This document shows, piece after piece, positions 1-12,039 of a stretch of 64,000 bases of DNA. Position numbers and translations under genes: made by a program. The notes beneath the pieces are model-generated. The model made no database searches and had not been told where the DNA came from. It saw only the letters and a list, made by a program, of their open reading frames with translations. Each line of letters begins with the position of its first letter. Positions within the stretch are counted from its first letter, which is position 1. This DNA is from Marthasterias glacialis (lineage: Eukaryota; Echinodermata; Asteroidea; Forcipulatida; Asteriidae): contig OU452219.1 of assembly GCA_911728455.2 (NCBI GenBank), positions 8,616,320 through 8,680,319 of the forward strand, written 5' to 3'.

Positions 1-154
1 TATTAAAATGTTCGTTGTATTAAATTGTCCTTGTTTTACAAAATGTGTGTATGTATTTATCTGTATCCGTTAATCCTGGTTGTGAAGCCAAGGATTCTCA
101 GAAAAGCGAACTTATAGTCACTATACTAGCCAAGAACCCCATGGAGAGAAGACA

Positions 155-335
155 AGGAAGGAAGTTTCAGTTTTAGATAGTGGGGGAAAACCCCAGAGAA
201 TTATTCCAGGGAAGACCCCTGCTATCAGGTAGGGACTGAAAAGTCAATCCACATAGTAACCCGGTGGGATTCGAACCGGGGTCCTAGAGGTGGAAGGCGA
301 GGAAAGAAACCACTTTACGCCAATCCCAACCACCC
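155..335 (-). repeat. tRNA-derived SINE
   Basis: On the minus strand an exact B box (GGTTCGAATCC, 267-277) follows a tRNA-like 5' part. A unique SINE body then runs left to about 155. The tail has GGGGTTTTCCCCC-type text. Confidence 0.6.
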
Positions 336-2224
336 CAAATCCCAAGTACTGATAAAAGTAGTTTATTTTAAGGGCAGATGACAAACATTGACCAATACAC
401 GAAATATGATTACAGCTACATAGATCCTGCAAAATGATTGGTCTGACAAATTAACAGCGTGGTTCCAGTCCAAGTTGTGTGCCAGTTTTTAAACAGAGAG
501 ACAAAGGTTAGCAGGAGTGGAACCCACCCCTGGCCTGTTGCAGAGCAGAGCCTGGTCGCATGTTCGTCATCATCAATTAGTGTATGGAGATCATGGAGTT
601 AGACAAAAGCCTGGAGATAGAATGTAACTCTATGCTGTGCGTGCAGTAGCACATTATGACAAAGGGCAAAAATAATGACAAATTTCCCTTCTTAATATTC
701 AGAGATGTGTTGACGAGCGCCACTAGCAATAAATTTTCAATAAAACTGATAACAAACTAGATGGATAATATTCCAAGTTTGGGAATGCCAACTTTTTCTA
801 TATACTGCTTGACGACCTCACAAACTTGTTAATGTTAATTAACAAGTTTGTTTGCTTGTACTTCTATGAACATAGGATGAACTAACACTAATTATACACA
901 AACTCAAGTGGAAACCACTGCAGTCGTATACGCCTCTGGCCCCGTGCCAAACACTGATCATGTTTGGTCAAGACCAAAACTCTTTTACTTTTTTTTTTTA
1001 ACTACTAATCATTGACGGATTGTTTCCTTCAATATCTGAAATGAAAGCTTGTATCTCTCTCTCAAAAAAAGAAGAAGAAAAAAAAGCTTTCAAACAATTC
1101 AATACATTTTTTTTGCAAAGTAATTAGGAACTGCATCTCTATGTAATCAAACGAAACGAGGAAGGAAAATACTGTCATAATTGTGAACGGTTAAATCCTT
1201 TGGAGAAAAAACTACATTCTTGTACTCCAGCTGAGAGTATATTTTCCTAGAACAACTGCCCTGTTTTGATTGACACATCCGACTGAACAGCGGTTTTCTC
1301 GCTGAAGAAAACCACATGCCTCATAAATCACTCAGGGCCCCCCTCTCCAGTTTTAAATTACACATTATGAGCTCAGTAATTGGATTATTTCATGATTATA
1401 TACTGCCAAAGGTTTACAGGGAATTAAATCAATCGCTTTTTACATGCTTTTTTAATGTCAAAATCATTACTTGCCACTGCAGCTGTTTTGTGACCTCCCC
1501 CACCCCCCCCCAAAAAAAAAAAACAATTTCCCAGGTGTACTTTGCAGCAAATAACATGAAGAAAATAAATCGGGGAAAAAAACACAAATTAATAAACACA
1601 TCCAGCCTTGAAACAAAATGTTATTAAATTATTTGAAGCCACAAGCGTTTCATCTGGTCATACACCAACTATTATTATAGGTCTAAGATGGTCAAATCAT
1701 GGGTCTTCTGAATGGGACAAGATAATGAATGGTTTAAAAATGCACTAATATGATAATTTCTTTCATTTTAAATAAAATAAAAATACAATTTTTTTTTTAA
1801 AAACCTGGATACTAAGGAAAACGGTCTTTGAGAGGCACAAATATGGCCCATGCAATGCAGGGTCAACTTCAGGATAAGGGTCCGTATGGTAATGACCATC
1901 AATACTAAATATGACAAGCACTCACCAAAACAAAGCACCACCAAAAGTCCTACATGACAAAGAAACGAAGAGGAAAATGTCTGATTTTGTCTAATAGTAT
2001 CCTAGACCCGCATGTCTGTTTTCTAAGAGGACCCATCAAAACTCCTCATGAAGAAGCCAATCCACCCCTATTCTATGTATTCAATTGTATTACTAACAAT
2101 CAAAACTCAGCTACAGAATGAGATTCCTAAAGCTTTTATTCATTTCTGCCCAACTTATCATGTTGTATCAAAGAGGCACATATTAATGAAGTAGGATGTA
2201 ACACTCCGCTGATGCCCTGCCACA
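336..2224. other. No gene seen
   Basis: AT-rich, non-coding sequence. Apart from the hairpin at 820-851 and C/A homopolymer runs near 1500-1523 I see nothing that needs annotation. The longest frame (1316-1627) runs through homopolymers and looks like chance. Confidence 0.5.
820..851. repeat. Perfect 14-bp inverted repeat
   Basis: ACAAACTTGTTAAT at 820-833 is perfectly repeated in inverse at 838-851, with a 4-base loop. It is an isolated hairpin in AT-rich DNA. Confidence 0.7.
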
Positions 2225-2303
2225 GCCCATAGCACTATACGCTTTACGGGGCGCTGTAAGCACAGAATTCTTTGGTAAGCAGCGCCATGAAATTGGGCCC
2301 CGG
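2225..2303. repeat. MITE fragment (GCGCC...AATTGGGCCC family)
   Basis: It ends in AGCGCCATGAAATTGGGCCC. The same end, diverged, closes the element at 33631-33852. Confidence 0.4.
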
Positions 2304-2405
2304 ATGCTATATCAGAGAAAGAGCCGTGGTTCCAGTACAGAATTCAAAAGCAGGTAATGAATGCAACCTTGTATAGGCCTTGGGTCCATATTCACCAATC
2401 ACCCA

Positions 2406-2599
2406 GGGCCCAATTTCATAGAGCTGCTGAAGCAGAAAATAGTGCTTACAAATTTTCTGCTAAGTAAAAGTAAGCAGGATACCAGTCACAGATTGTACAT
2501 GTGACATGCTATTTTGGCTGGTACCCTTATTCTGGTAAGCATCATTTTGTTTGTGCTCAGCTACTTTTTGTGCTTAAGCAGCTCTATGAAATTGGGCCC
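2406..2599 (+). mobile_element. MITE, family with GGGCCCAATTTCATAGAGCTGCT ends, copy 1
   Basis: It has terminal inverted repeats: GGGCCCAATTTCATAGAGCT at the left and AGCTCTATGAAATTGGGCCC at the right. The internal part contains ACCAGTCACAGATTG and CTTATTCTGGTAAGC. It is about 194 bp and non-coding. Confidence 0.8.
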
Positions 2600-2605
2600 A
2601 CAGGA

Positions 2606-2796
2606 CTCAATTTCATAGAGCTGCATGAGCAATAAAGTAACTAAGCACACACAAAAAATGCTTACCAGAATAAGGTTACCAGCCAAAATACATGTGACAT
2701 GTTCAATCTGTGACTGGTATCCTGCTTTTTTTTTCTTAGCTTACAATTTTTTAAGCATTATATTGTCTGCTTAAGTAGCTGTATGAAATTGGGCCC
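2606..2796 (-). mobile_element. Same MITE family, copy 2, inverted
   Basis: The same inverted ends are present and the interior is the reverse complement of copy 1 (CTTACCAGAATAAGG, CAATCTGTGACTGGT). The two copies stand 6 bp apart in opposite orientation and could fold into one long hairpin. Confidence 0.8.
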
Positions 2797-5435
2797 TATT
2801 TGAGACAAATCATGGAGGGAGAGTGAGTTACCATGTTTCTGTCCACTTCAGAACAGAAATTGAGATCAAACATCAAAAACAGAGTGTGGCTCCCATCAAA
2901 TTGAAGCTCTTCTAATCTATACTCAGTGACATATCCAGGGATGGGCAAAGGCCGGGAGGGGGAGGGGGTGGGGCACAATCCCTCTTGCCAAAATTGAAGT
3001 CCAACAAATATCATCAGTGGCAAACCCTAGACCGCCTCGCAAGTAACTCTCAGGACCCCCCCCCCCACAACCAAAAATAAAAATAAAACGAATATAGAAA
3101 TACAAAATCAGCTGACAATGAACCCTATCCTGAGTGACCTGCGCCCTTCGCCCCCCTCTACTCAAGGGTTTGATCATGATCCAAACCAACTGTGATCTAC
3201 GAGAGAAACAGACAATATTAGTCAAGATCAGAGATTACATCACAGCTTAGCAGTCCGAGACAGCTTAGTCTAGTCCAACCATAGAGGTCTATGGTATAAC
3301 TCATCCAATAAAAAAACCCCAAATGTCAGTGACCATTTAAACACTGGCTGTAGGACTCTCTACTCTATCTGACCATAGCGTAAGGGTCCGTGCAAAAAAA
3401 TGAGAGTCAAGTGCTGTTCTGAAAGAAACATCCAGGTCTGCCAGATTGTGGCAGCCTAGCTAGGCACATCCTGTGCTTCCTGATAAGGCTAGGGCACAGG
3501 ACAGGCCAAGAGGAAGTCATCTCCCTGGAGAGGAAGCTTACGCACTCATCCAGATGGCCAGCAGTCAACATTTTGGCGGGAAAAGAGTTACTGGGCGGTT
3601 TTTTTTCTTGACTTGGCAGGGTTCCATGATGAAGAGTACTTTAGCAAGACTACACTTGAAACTGAATATGACAGCAACTGACAATAGAACAAAGGGTAAA
3701 AATCAAGTATGCTTTGGATCTGTTATGTATTGGAAGTTGAATCATCTTTTGTTCATTTTCGATGAAAGACCAAGCGTAGATGTATTTATTTCGATGTGGT
3801 TGAATTTAAAGCTATGCATGTGTGTGTACTGATCTTTTGTAGTGTACTTCTGATACCACTTATGAAGCATAAACTCTGTCTAAAATTGTACAATGAATAA
3901 AAACATTTTTTTTTTTACAAGAGTTTTTTTTATTCGTTTGTACCATTTCTTTTCATTTTTTTCTGGTCTTTCCTTTTCAGCTATGAACAATGAACCAACC
4001 GTAACTGCAGATATTTGTTTGCCTCAGTGGCAATGTTTGCAAAGAAGAACTAAAAACTCGTTGCAATCAAAAGCTACTTTATTCTTTAAAAAGAATCACA
4101 ATGGCTGCAGAATGACATTTGCTGTACAAGAACGTGCAGTTAGAAAAAAAAGTGTGACTCACAAAAAAACAACACTCAAAAACACAAATTTCATGGCACA
4201 ATAAAAAAAATATATATATAAAAAAAACTTTCATAAAAATACTTAATTTAGTGTTGCTTATACACTTCTCATACATCAAGGATTTAAGGTCAAAGGGTAT
4301 GTATGTTATTGTGGAATAACTGGGATGGTGGTGGAAAATATATTATCTGGGTTTGTGGAAATGAGTGTGTAAAAACACCTTTCAGGAAAACAGAAAAAGA
4401 CAAAATAAACATACAATCGTCAAGTGGGAAACCAAAATGTATTGCACAATGTGAGGGTTTGTTTACTGTTATTTAAGAATTACTTTTCAAGGAAGACTGG
4501 GGATGTTTGAAGAGTGATTGTGTAATAGAAGTGTCCATCTAAGCCTCTGAGAAAGACTCAGCTAGGGTCGAAACGTAAGGCCTTTAACAATTTCTTTGGC
4601 AGAAATTTCTAATAACGACCACGTTAATTAAAGGGATAGTGTTACACTGATTATTACCAAATTATTGACATTGGTACATCATTCTTGAAAATAGCTGCAC
4701 CATTTGAAAGTTGATTTCACCTCAACAATAACTTTCAAATATTATCCTGATAAAATATTACATCAATAAAATTTTACATCAAATGACCCCGTTTGTCTAC
4801 CCATACAAGTCTGAGGACGTCCCGGGTATGCCCATTAATTTAAGAACTAGGCTGACAAGACCAACATTTCTGGTTGAATGAGCAGAAAATTTGAGTTTAA
4901 TTTAAAAAAAAAAATCTGTATTTCTAAACTTAATTCCACATTATTTTCCGATACTTATTCGCCTTGGAATTACCCAGGTCGTTTGATTGTAATCAACCTG
5001 AAGAATTTCACTTCATGACAATACACGTGACATACTTTCCTTTCCAAAGAGTTGTAGTCTTTGGAGGCTGTCAAAGTTCCACCTGATACCCAAATGGAGA
5101 TATCAATGTTATCAAAACCTGACAAAAATGTAGATACTGATTACCAAGAAAACGAATGAATGAAGGGGTTTGTGGTTTAACAGTGCAGTAAACGTATAGC
5201 AGCACCTTTCATAATATTACAGCTTCAGGTCTCGAACAGTAAAACAAGGGTCTATGCCTCCCTCTAAAGGCTTATCGGTTCTGCCCTCATTCCTCTCCCC
5301 ACCCCTAAAACAATTTTAAAAAAGACCACAAATTAATAATGTTTTTGTCTGTGTATAAAGCAAATAAGGAGCAGCAAGTGTCAATTATCCTAAGAAGTAT
5401 TTCCCTGTTGGTACAGCTTATGTTCTGGAGTAAAC
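2797..5435. other. No gene seen
   Basis: Non-coding, with poly-C near 3056-3067. An AATAAA at 3896-3901 followed by a T-rich tract could be a plus-strand poly(A) site, but no exon leading into it could be defined. The 119-codon frame at 3473-3832 has no recognisable content. A hammerhead-like stem sits at 4547-4574. Confidence 0.45.
4547..4574 (+). other. CTGA-stem-GAAAC motif (hammerhead-like core)
   Basis: CTGAGAAA, then the stem GACTC/GGGTC with loop AGCTA, then GAAAC. It resembles the hammerhead ribozyme core CUGANGA-stem II-GAAA, but the GA step is altered. The same layout occurs twice in the element at 34058-34439. Confidence 0.3.
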
Positions 5436-5500
5436 AAAAATAATGGATAACACGTGTTCCATCCATCAAATAACAAGGATCTGTGTGTGTGGATAGAAAT
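5436..5500 (-). repeat. Fragment of the long-hairpin element family
   Basis: It matches one end of the copies at 20355-20940, 28950-29448 and 51388-51950: a sequence like CACGTGTTCCATCCATCAAAT followed by AAGGATCTGTGTGTGTGG. Confidence 0.5.
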
Positions 5501-6014
5501 ATATATTTAGGCATATATAAAATATGCAATCACAATTCCGGTCTCAAAACCGCAAGCTGTTACATAACGCATAGAGCATAATGCAAGCACAAATCACCCC
5601 ACCCCTCAAATTACCAACAAAGTAAAATTTCTGATCTATGGTTTAGAGTACTACAATGGGCGCTCAATACAGAAGGAAATATTTAATACATAAAATGTGT
5701 AATCACAAATCCTGTCTCAAAACTGCAAGCTCTTACATAATGCAAGCACCACCCCTCCCAAACTAACGAAGTAAAATTGTGATGCATATGTCCCTTTTAC
5801 TTTATCATAAATCACAGCAACAAAAACCCGCCAAGCCATACTAACCTAACACCACCAAGAGGGGGCGCTATCACACTATAGTGGTCTTCACATTTTGGAA
5901 GAATTATAAAATCCATGCACCTGTGTATTTGTGGTAAAAACTGAAACCAAATAAATGACGAAGTTCACCTTTGTTAAGCCATGTCATTATCCGATGACAA
6001 GGCAGTTCACACAT

Positions 6015-6366
6015 TTAAAGGCAGGGGGTACTTTTGGTAACTACTTCATAAATATATGACCACAAAAACTTACTCGGTAAGGAGCAACGGAGAGCTGTTG
6101 ATAATTGTGAGAAACTGCTCCCTTTGAAGTAACGTAGTTTTTGAGAAAGGTAATTTATCGCTAGAATCTGAGAAAGGCTTCAGGCATGAAATTTCAGGCA
6201 TGATGCCTTTTTCACATAATGAAAAACATCCAGTTTCAGCATTTTCGGATCCTTCTACGTGGAAATAACCGGTCCAGATTTTAGGTTAGTTTTATGGTAT
6301 ATATCTACAATATAAGATTAAAACAAACATACGGTTCCAAAAACTAAAGGTATACCCTGCCGTTAA
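6015..6366 (+). mobile_element. TTAA-flanked MITE, copy 1
   Basis: TTAA then AGGCAGGGGGTAC at the left, and GTATACCCTGCCG then TTAA at the right. The subterminal text AAAACTAAAGGTATACC, and GGTATATATCTACAATATA inside, recur in the copy at 54055-54450. A TTAA target site is typical of piggyBac-like elements, but it is weak evidence in AT-rich DNA. Confidence 0.65.
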
Positions 6367-7579
6367 ACTCACAGTGTAATAATTATAGAATCACGTTTTG
6401 ACCAGTTGACATCCGATTTCCTCTTTTTTCCTCTGATTGCATGTGTGAAACTAAAAGCACTGTACAAAAATTTATTTTAAAGGCAGTTTCCTTTTCTTTT
6501 TTAATTAACAAGTTGCGTGTCTAATATTCTAATAAAAAAAACCCCGTGATGACAGCTTCAAAGGAAATATTTCTCCGGACAACTGTCCATTTACTGTACA
6601 TAGCAAGTTCATAAAAAGTGAGCTTCCTGATTCTTTTTTTTATCGTTATCATTCGCATTTGACATAACAGTTATTCAAATATTCAAATGACAAATGGATA
6701 TTTGTTGTTGAAAAATATCAACAAAATATGTAAATGAAAAAATGATATTCTTCTCAATCAATTTCTCTCCAAAGTGTTACTTTGACTTTTGTTGGCTGAT
6801 GACTATTTCTTAAAATTTAGAATACAGTTTTGTCCTTAACACTCAAAACCGTTACTCTCTTCTGACATGAGTAGGTTTGATAAAGTGGATTATTTACAAA
6901 AATGCATTGTGAAATTTTGAACTGAAACAATTCGATACTCTTAAAAGGATGTTCAAGAAACAAGCCTCCTTTAAAAAAAACCCCAAAATAATAAGAAAAT
7001 GTTTCTGACAAAAGGTACACTGATTTTTAGAGACAATGCTACATAAAAACACAGAGCACATTCTCAAAAATATGCATCCTGTGGAGATTCCTTTTGTTTT
7101 TTTGTTTTTCCTTTGTCTTGTACATCACATCCTCCCATGAGACTTTATTCACAAAATTCCTTATAGAACATCCCTCTCTTTAGAATTCCCCTGTGGAGAT
7201 ATTTTGATTCTGTTGTCTTTGGCCTCCATAAGGTGCATGGGAACCCAGCCCCAACACACAACAATAATCAATAGCGCCCTCTGTGGTGGGAGATGGTACA
7301 TCTATGAATGACCAAATCTGGGCTGTCATTACATTTTCATTTGGGATTTCTCCACAAAACAAAAAGTCCACGGACTACAAGTATTTGGTTCACAATGATA
7401 ACAATTTGGCTCAAAAATAGAGTTCCTTTGACAATTGAAATGAATGAGAGAGAGAGAGAAAAAAAACCTTGGGAAACTCATGGAAATACAAAAGTATGAC
7501 AAATTGTCATCAAAAGATGTGTTCATCGTCCGGACCCCTAGCCTGTCAATGATAAAAACATCAATAAAATCCACCCAAT
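6367..7579. other. No gene seen; one CTCF-like site
   Basis: AT-rich, non-coding. The only motif I would mark is the CTCF-like word at 7274-7283. Confidence 0.5.
7274..7283 (-). promoter_or_regulatory. CTCF-like core motif
   Basis: On the minus strand CAGAGGGCGC fits the bilaterian CTCF core YAGRKGGCRS exactly. It is preceded by CCACCA and followed by TATTG. Binding is inferred from the motif only. Confidence 0.3.
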
Positions 7580-7815
7580 AAAACAAAACAAATGTAGATA
7601 AAATCAAAGAATCAACTGCACAAGTTATAAAAATGACAAATGAAAACAAATTTGTCCAAAATAAATCTGAGAGTTATGAAAAGAGAAAGCGATACCAGGA
7701 AAAGATCTATGGTGACTTGGCAGAACTCCTCCCTCAATATTCGAGGAAAAGATCTGAAACCCTCCAAAATGAAACTGTCACTAATATCAAAACTAAGTTG
7801 CAAGAAAAACTTTGA
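7580..7815 (+). other. Open frame with basic-helix-like text, uncertain
   Basis: A plus-strand frame of about 78 codons ends in TGA just before the element at 7823. Its middle reads YEKRKRYQEKIYGDLAELLP, similar in style to helix 1 of bHLH proteins (basic cluster, then LxxLLP). The second helix is not convincing (SETLQNETVTNIKTKLQEKL). The DNA is A-rich, which by itself gives Lys, Glu and Asn. No clear splice sites flank it. Confidence 0.15.
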
Positions 7816-7822
7816 TAGTGAA

Positions 7823-8564
7823 CAATAGACCGATTGCACGACAATGTTGACATGCGGTCACGTGACCCCCTACTGGGTATAACACCGTACAGCTGATGAC
7901 AAAATACATGTAAAGAGATATGCCGTGGCACAGAGTGAGTTCGAAAACAGTCGATTTTACTTTTGTTTTGTTTCATAATTTAACAGATTTTTACTAAAAA
8001 GAGGGTTTTTTAGCCATGCACTACCGGCGTCGGACGACTATTATGTAGCCACCCGCCTGTTATTTTGTTTGTAGTATAGGCCTAAATCACTGTAAAAAAA
8101 AAAAAAAGGATAAACAACGTTGGAAAAGTGAGTATTAATACCTAGCCCTGCAAAATTTCGAATAGGCGAAGGAATCACACAGTTTTGGAAAGCAATTTCT
8201 TTGAATGATTTCAGCTTCAAAACTTTATAATTTTCGTGTTGAAAAGTGTGTGGTGATCGCGGTCGTCTGGTCTAACGTTCCGTCGTGCACTGTACACATC
8301 GTGCATATTTATACGGTACTTTTACAATTTTCAAGACTTGCTGGAACTGTCCTTACTGGCTTTATTCAGCCACTCGAAGGTCTCTGGTACAAACTCTGGA
8401 ATATTTTTTTTCACAGATTTCGAGCAAGAAAAGCCTCGATCGAATAAACTAAATGCATTAATCATCGTGTACCGTACCGCACTTTCCTATGGAGGACGTC
8501 GTGTGTGTTTACATTTTATACCCAGAAGTGTTCACGTGACGCGGGACGCACAATCGGTCTATTG
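7823..8564. mobile_element. 742-bp inverted-repeat element, CAATAGACCGATTG ends
   Basis: CAATAGACCGATTGCACG at the left is mirrored by CGCACAATCGGTCTATTG at the right. CACGTGAC occurs just inside both ends. Interior frames (8205-8447 and 8338-8565) have no recognisable transposase content. A shorter element with the same CAATAGACC start lies at 55223-55403. Confidence 0.7.
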
Positions 8565-9647
8565 AGAACAAGTGTCTGTTCTAGGTTACAAAATGATGAA
8601 ACGGCGAAGTTCTGTGAAGGAAGAATTGGTAAAATTTTTCATAAAAAAATGATCTAGAGGACATAGAACACTTCAGACTTGGTAACGATTTTATTGAAAA
8701 TATTTTGAAATCATCACTGCCATTCTGCCATTCCCAACCCCCAATAAAACAAACAAAACAACAGCAACCCCCCAAAACCCCCAATAACAACAACCAACCA
8801 ACCAACCAACTCAAAAAACAACAAACAAATAAAAAAAAAAAAACTTCTTCGCCCATCACTTTCTCCTCCCTTATTCTTATCGTACAATCTGCTGTCACTG
8901 TGGACATAATTTGTTTTACAAATTATCAAACTTATAAATTGCTGCTTTTTCATCAAAACACTTGAATCTGTCCATAAAGATGCCTCAAAGAAATTCTTTT
9001 CGGTGTGAACATAAATACGAGCATAAATATGACAGGATTGTGAATTCAGGGTTTATTTTGCAGGTTTTCAAGTCTCTGAAAATTGGCTCTGATCATATGC
9101 ATAGATACCTTGATTAAACCACAAAATACCCTTTACTGACCAAGCACTGCAAGCAATGTACAAATTTAATATTTATGAGCTTACTAACTCTGGAAAAGGA
9201 GAAGTTAGGCTAATGCCCACTTAAAGACATAACTTTGTACTGAAGTTGTGAAGTGTCACTGTCTATATTATTATATTCATCGTACTATTGACAATAAATC
9301 AACAAGCATGCTCAGTAGCAGGACTACAACCCACTTGACAGGGAGGATTGAAACATTACAATTTAAGGTATAGCCCTTATTATCGTTGACAGACAAACTG
9401 CGCTGGTTGGCATGGACAGCCAAATGTAGCAAAACAGTCAAGTCTTATTGACAGACGTTGTGACAAAATCCAACTTTTTTGCAAACTTTCCATTAAAGAA
9501 AATACATGCCATTATTGGTCGGTTTGTTTCCAACAAATTCTAAACAATTTTTGAATATTGTTTATAATTTTTGCATACTGTGATTATCTGTTTTTGTGAT
9601 GGATGTTAATTTTGCATCGGGGATAAGAATATTATTATTTTTTTTGT
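8565..9647. other. No gene seen; A/C-rich low-complexity patch
   Basis: A low-complexity CCCCCAA/CAAC/CCAA tract occupies about 8738-8842. The overlapping frames there are artefacts of that composition. Confidence 0.5.
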
Positions 9648-9812
9648 TTTGCTACTTGGTAAGACATATGCTCTAGAAGGGCGTGGCTCGTGTGTTCGAA
9701 TCCCATCCGAGGAATATGCCTGTGAGTTTTTTTTCCCACAGGACTCAGGAAAGTACAGAGTATACAGTGCTTAACACACATCGGTGTATCGGCAAAAAAA
9801 CACAACTAATAG
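9648..9812 (+). repeat. tRNA-derived SINE (TCTAGAA family)
   Basis: A-box-like CTACTTGGTAAGACATATGC, CTCTAGAAGG, then B box GTTCGAATCC (9694-9703), then a body with CACAGGACTCAGGAAAGT and TACAGTGCTTAACACACATCGG. It is the same family as the copies at 9924, 16985, 17195, 31000 and 50450. Confidence 0.65.
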
Positions 9813-9923
9813 CCTATCTGTTTTTGCTTTGCATTAATGGCTCTCTGTAGTTTCTCCATCTTGGCAAAAGACTCGAGCTGTAACATTGCAAAAGAAAGGT
9901 CTTTAAAACATTACTATTTTTTT

Positions 9924-10100
9924 TTTACCCTACACAGATTTGTAATTAAAAGCACAGAAAAAAAATCCACAGGCAACTACTCGGGTGGGATTCGTATCCT
10001 CAACCCACACCAATTCTAGAGTGGATGTCTTACCACTAGACCAGTAGCGGTGCCCGTTGATGAGAGGCCAGTTCGAAACCCGTAAGTAGCAGCACGTATT
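9924..10100 (-). repeat. tRNA-derived SINE, same family, inverted
   Basis: Reverse orientation: the body on the left, the degraded B box GGGATTCGTATCC near 9990, then ATTCTAGAGTGGATGTCTTACCACTAGACC. It forms an inverted pair with the copy at 9648-9812. Confidence 0.65.
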
Positions 10101-10270
10101 TCCAACAAACAATTTAACAGATGTTATATTCGCATTGGGGACAATATATTGTTGTGTTGTTTTTGTTTGAAAACTAAATTCAACCCGATCCTCTAGTTTT
10201 CAATAAACGCACAATCAGAGTAACTTCAAAATTTCATCAAATTTAGAGACAAAAACGATGTTTTTTAAAT

Positions 10271-10370
10271 CAAAAATAGCAACAGTGAGGAGCTTAAGAA
10301 TAAAACTAATGTTTTTTTATCAAAAATAGCAACAGTGAGGAGCTTAAGAATAAAACTAATGTTTTTTATC
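10271..10370. repeat. 50-bp unit tandemly duplicated
   Basis: A unit beginning CAAAAATAGCAACAGTGAGG and ending in a T run is present twice, head to tail. The copies are almost identical, differing only in T-run length, so the duplication is recent. Confidence 0.85.
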
Positions 10371-11888
10371 AAAACCTTGTGATTTCTCCAAAAATTCTTG
10401 AACAATTTAAAACTTTCCAATATCTCAAAAGCCTCGTATGTGGGACTTGGAATGGGGCAACAAGTCATTCGATCCATAAAGAGTGCATCTTTATGCAGTC
10501 AGCATCCTTCAGTGACTCAAGTGACAAAGTACAGTGCCCCTGTTCTACAAGTCTAACGAAGCTTATGAAGAAAATCCAGAGCATTGCCGATTCATGCATC
10601 GTTGATAATATTAGTCTATTAGTGCACTGGATACGCAGATTTGCAATACATGTGAACCTTATATATATATCCGCAACAGCGCTGTACTGTCTGTAAGTGA
10701 TGGCAAGCCCTGGATATCGGCTGCAATGACGTCAACGGTGTGTCAGGATCCATAGAGTGGAAAATAGGCTCCCTGGGCAGGCTTAGTAATTGGCTGATGC
10801 TTGCTGGGTTAGTTTAATTCCCATTTTCTCTTTCCAAGAGGCTAAAGAAAAGAAAAAACCCGAAAAAAAACCCCGATGCGGCTTTACTGCTCAATCGTTC
10901 TGTTTTGTTTATTGACGGTAATTCTAAGAGCAGGTAGGGATTATTGATGAGGCGTACAGGTAGCCATGACAGTTAGGGACCTAAGGGGGGAAGGGGGGGG
11001 GGGGAGTGGAATAAAGTGATAAGGAACTGTAGTATCACTCCATGCAGTTGGTAGGATAAACAGTTGTTGGCTCAAGTTAATTCACTGTGAAAATATCATG
11101 CTCATCAACATGCTCAGAAACATCTCAAGATTTTTTTTTTTTTTTTTTTTTTTTTATAATAACAACAAACTGGCATGGCATGATGTTATTCTTGAATTAG
11201 GGATACGAACATCAATCTTGAGTTTGCCCTTGCCGGCGGGGTCTTTCCACGTAGGACTTGGAAAGTGCTGAGTAAAGAGACAATACAGTGCTTTCCAAAC
11301 ATATGGGTGAAGACCACCCCCCAAAAAAAAAAAAAAAAAACAATTAAGTAAATAAATAAATTAATTAATTAAATAAAAAATAAATAAAAAATGGATGAAC
11401 GTCTTGTTTCTTCTACCAGCAGGTTGAAGCCTAAGTTTGATATGAAAGAATGCAAGACAGGTTGCTAGCATTAATTGCATTGCAAAGTTAGGAGCAAATA
11501 ATACTTTCACAATGATTTATAATAGACTCTAACTTATAAGTCCTGTGCTACATTACATTTCTACTAACAAGGTAACCAGTCTATCCCCTCAATACCCTAA
11601 AGGTCATCGGTTTTGAGGTGAGCAATTGTTACATCCAAAGTCTAATCTCAAAAATTATTAACGATTCTCCCTGGATTGTCCGGACAAGAAAAAACGGTCA
11701 TTTCACGGATTTATCAGCAAACAGATTAAAGGAATCCTCCAATCTGCTCTACAAATATACACTTTTCAGAAAGGAGACCAGACCTCCAAAATACAAAACG
11801 GTACAAAAATGCACTTGAAACCGTGTCAGTAAAGCAATTTCAGCCCATGGATCTACTGATCCCCAGCGAGCTGAAAACACTTCAGTGG
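10371..11888. other. No gene seen; homopolymers
   Basis: It contains a G-rich run near 10984-11004, a T25 run at 11131-11155, an A run near 11323-11340 and AAATA-type low complexity at 11341-11390. No coding signal. Confidence 0.5.
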
Positions 11889-12035
11889 TCAGAATAATTT
11901 CTGGAAAAATTCAATCATTTGCAAATCCTTCTGTGGAGCGAAGTTGTTGGCATTCCTGATCGGCACGGCAAACCAGTTCTTTGGGTTAATGCTATGATCA
12001 ACACCAGGGCATAGGTTTTTTAAATCCTCATGGCA
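11889..12035 (-). CDS. Possible minus-strand terminal exon
   Basis: On the minus strand a plausible acceptor (CCCTAACAATCCACCCAG, with a CTAAC branch-like motif) ends at 12036. From 12035 a phase-0 frame runs 48 codons to a TGA at 11889. The peptide (starting CHEDLKNLCPGVDH, later NPKNWFAVPIRNANNFAPQK) has balanced composition and does not look like translated low-complexity DNA. I do not recognise it. It lies 4.8 kb downstream of the last clear RAD51B exon on the same strand. If RAD51B spliced here, its phase-1 end would add only two residues and then a stop. So this is either the RAD51B 3' exon with a short tail, an exon of another gene, or a transposon remnant. Confidence 0.25.
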   Translation of the reverse strand, partial: CHEDLKNLCPGVDHSINPKNWFAVPIRNANNFAPQKDLQMIEFFQKLF

Positions 12036-12039
12036 CTGG

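Noticed and set aside
3473-3832. 119-codon plus ORF followed by AATAAA
   Set aside because: Composition and peptide look random and no splice structure could be defined. The poly(A)-like signal alone is not enough.
8581-8965. Gly/Val/Phe-rich and Gln/Asn-rich overlapping ORFs
   Set aside because: They translate a low-complexity A/C-rich tract.
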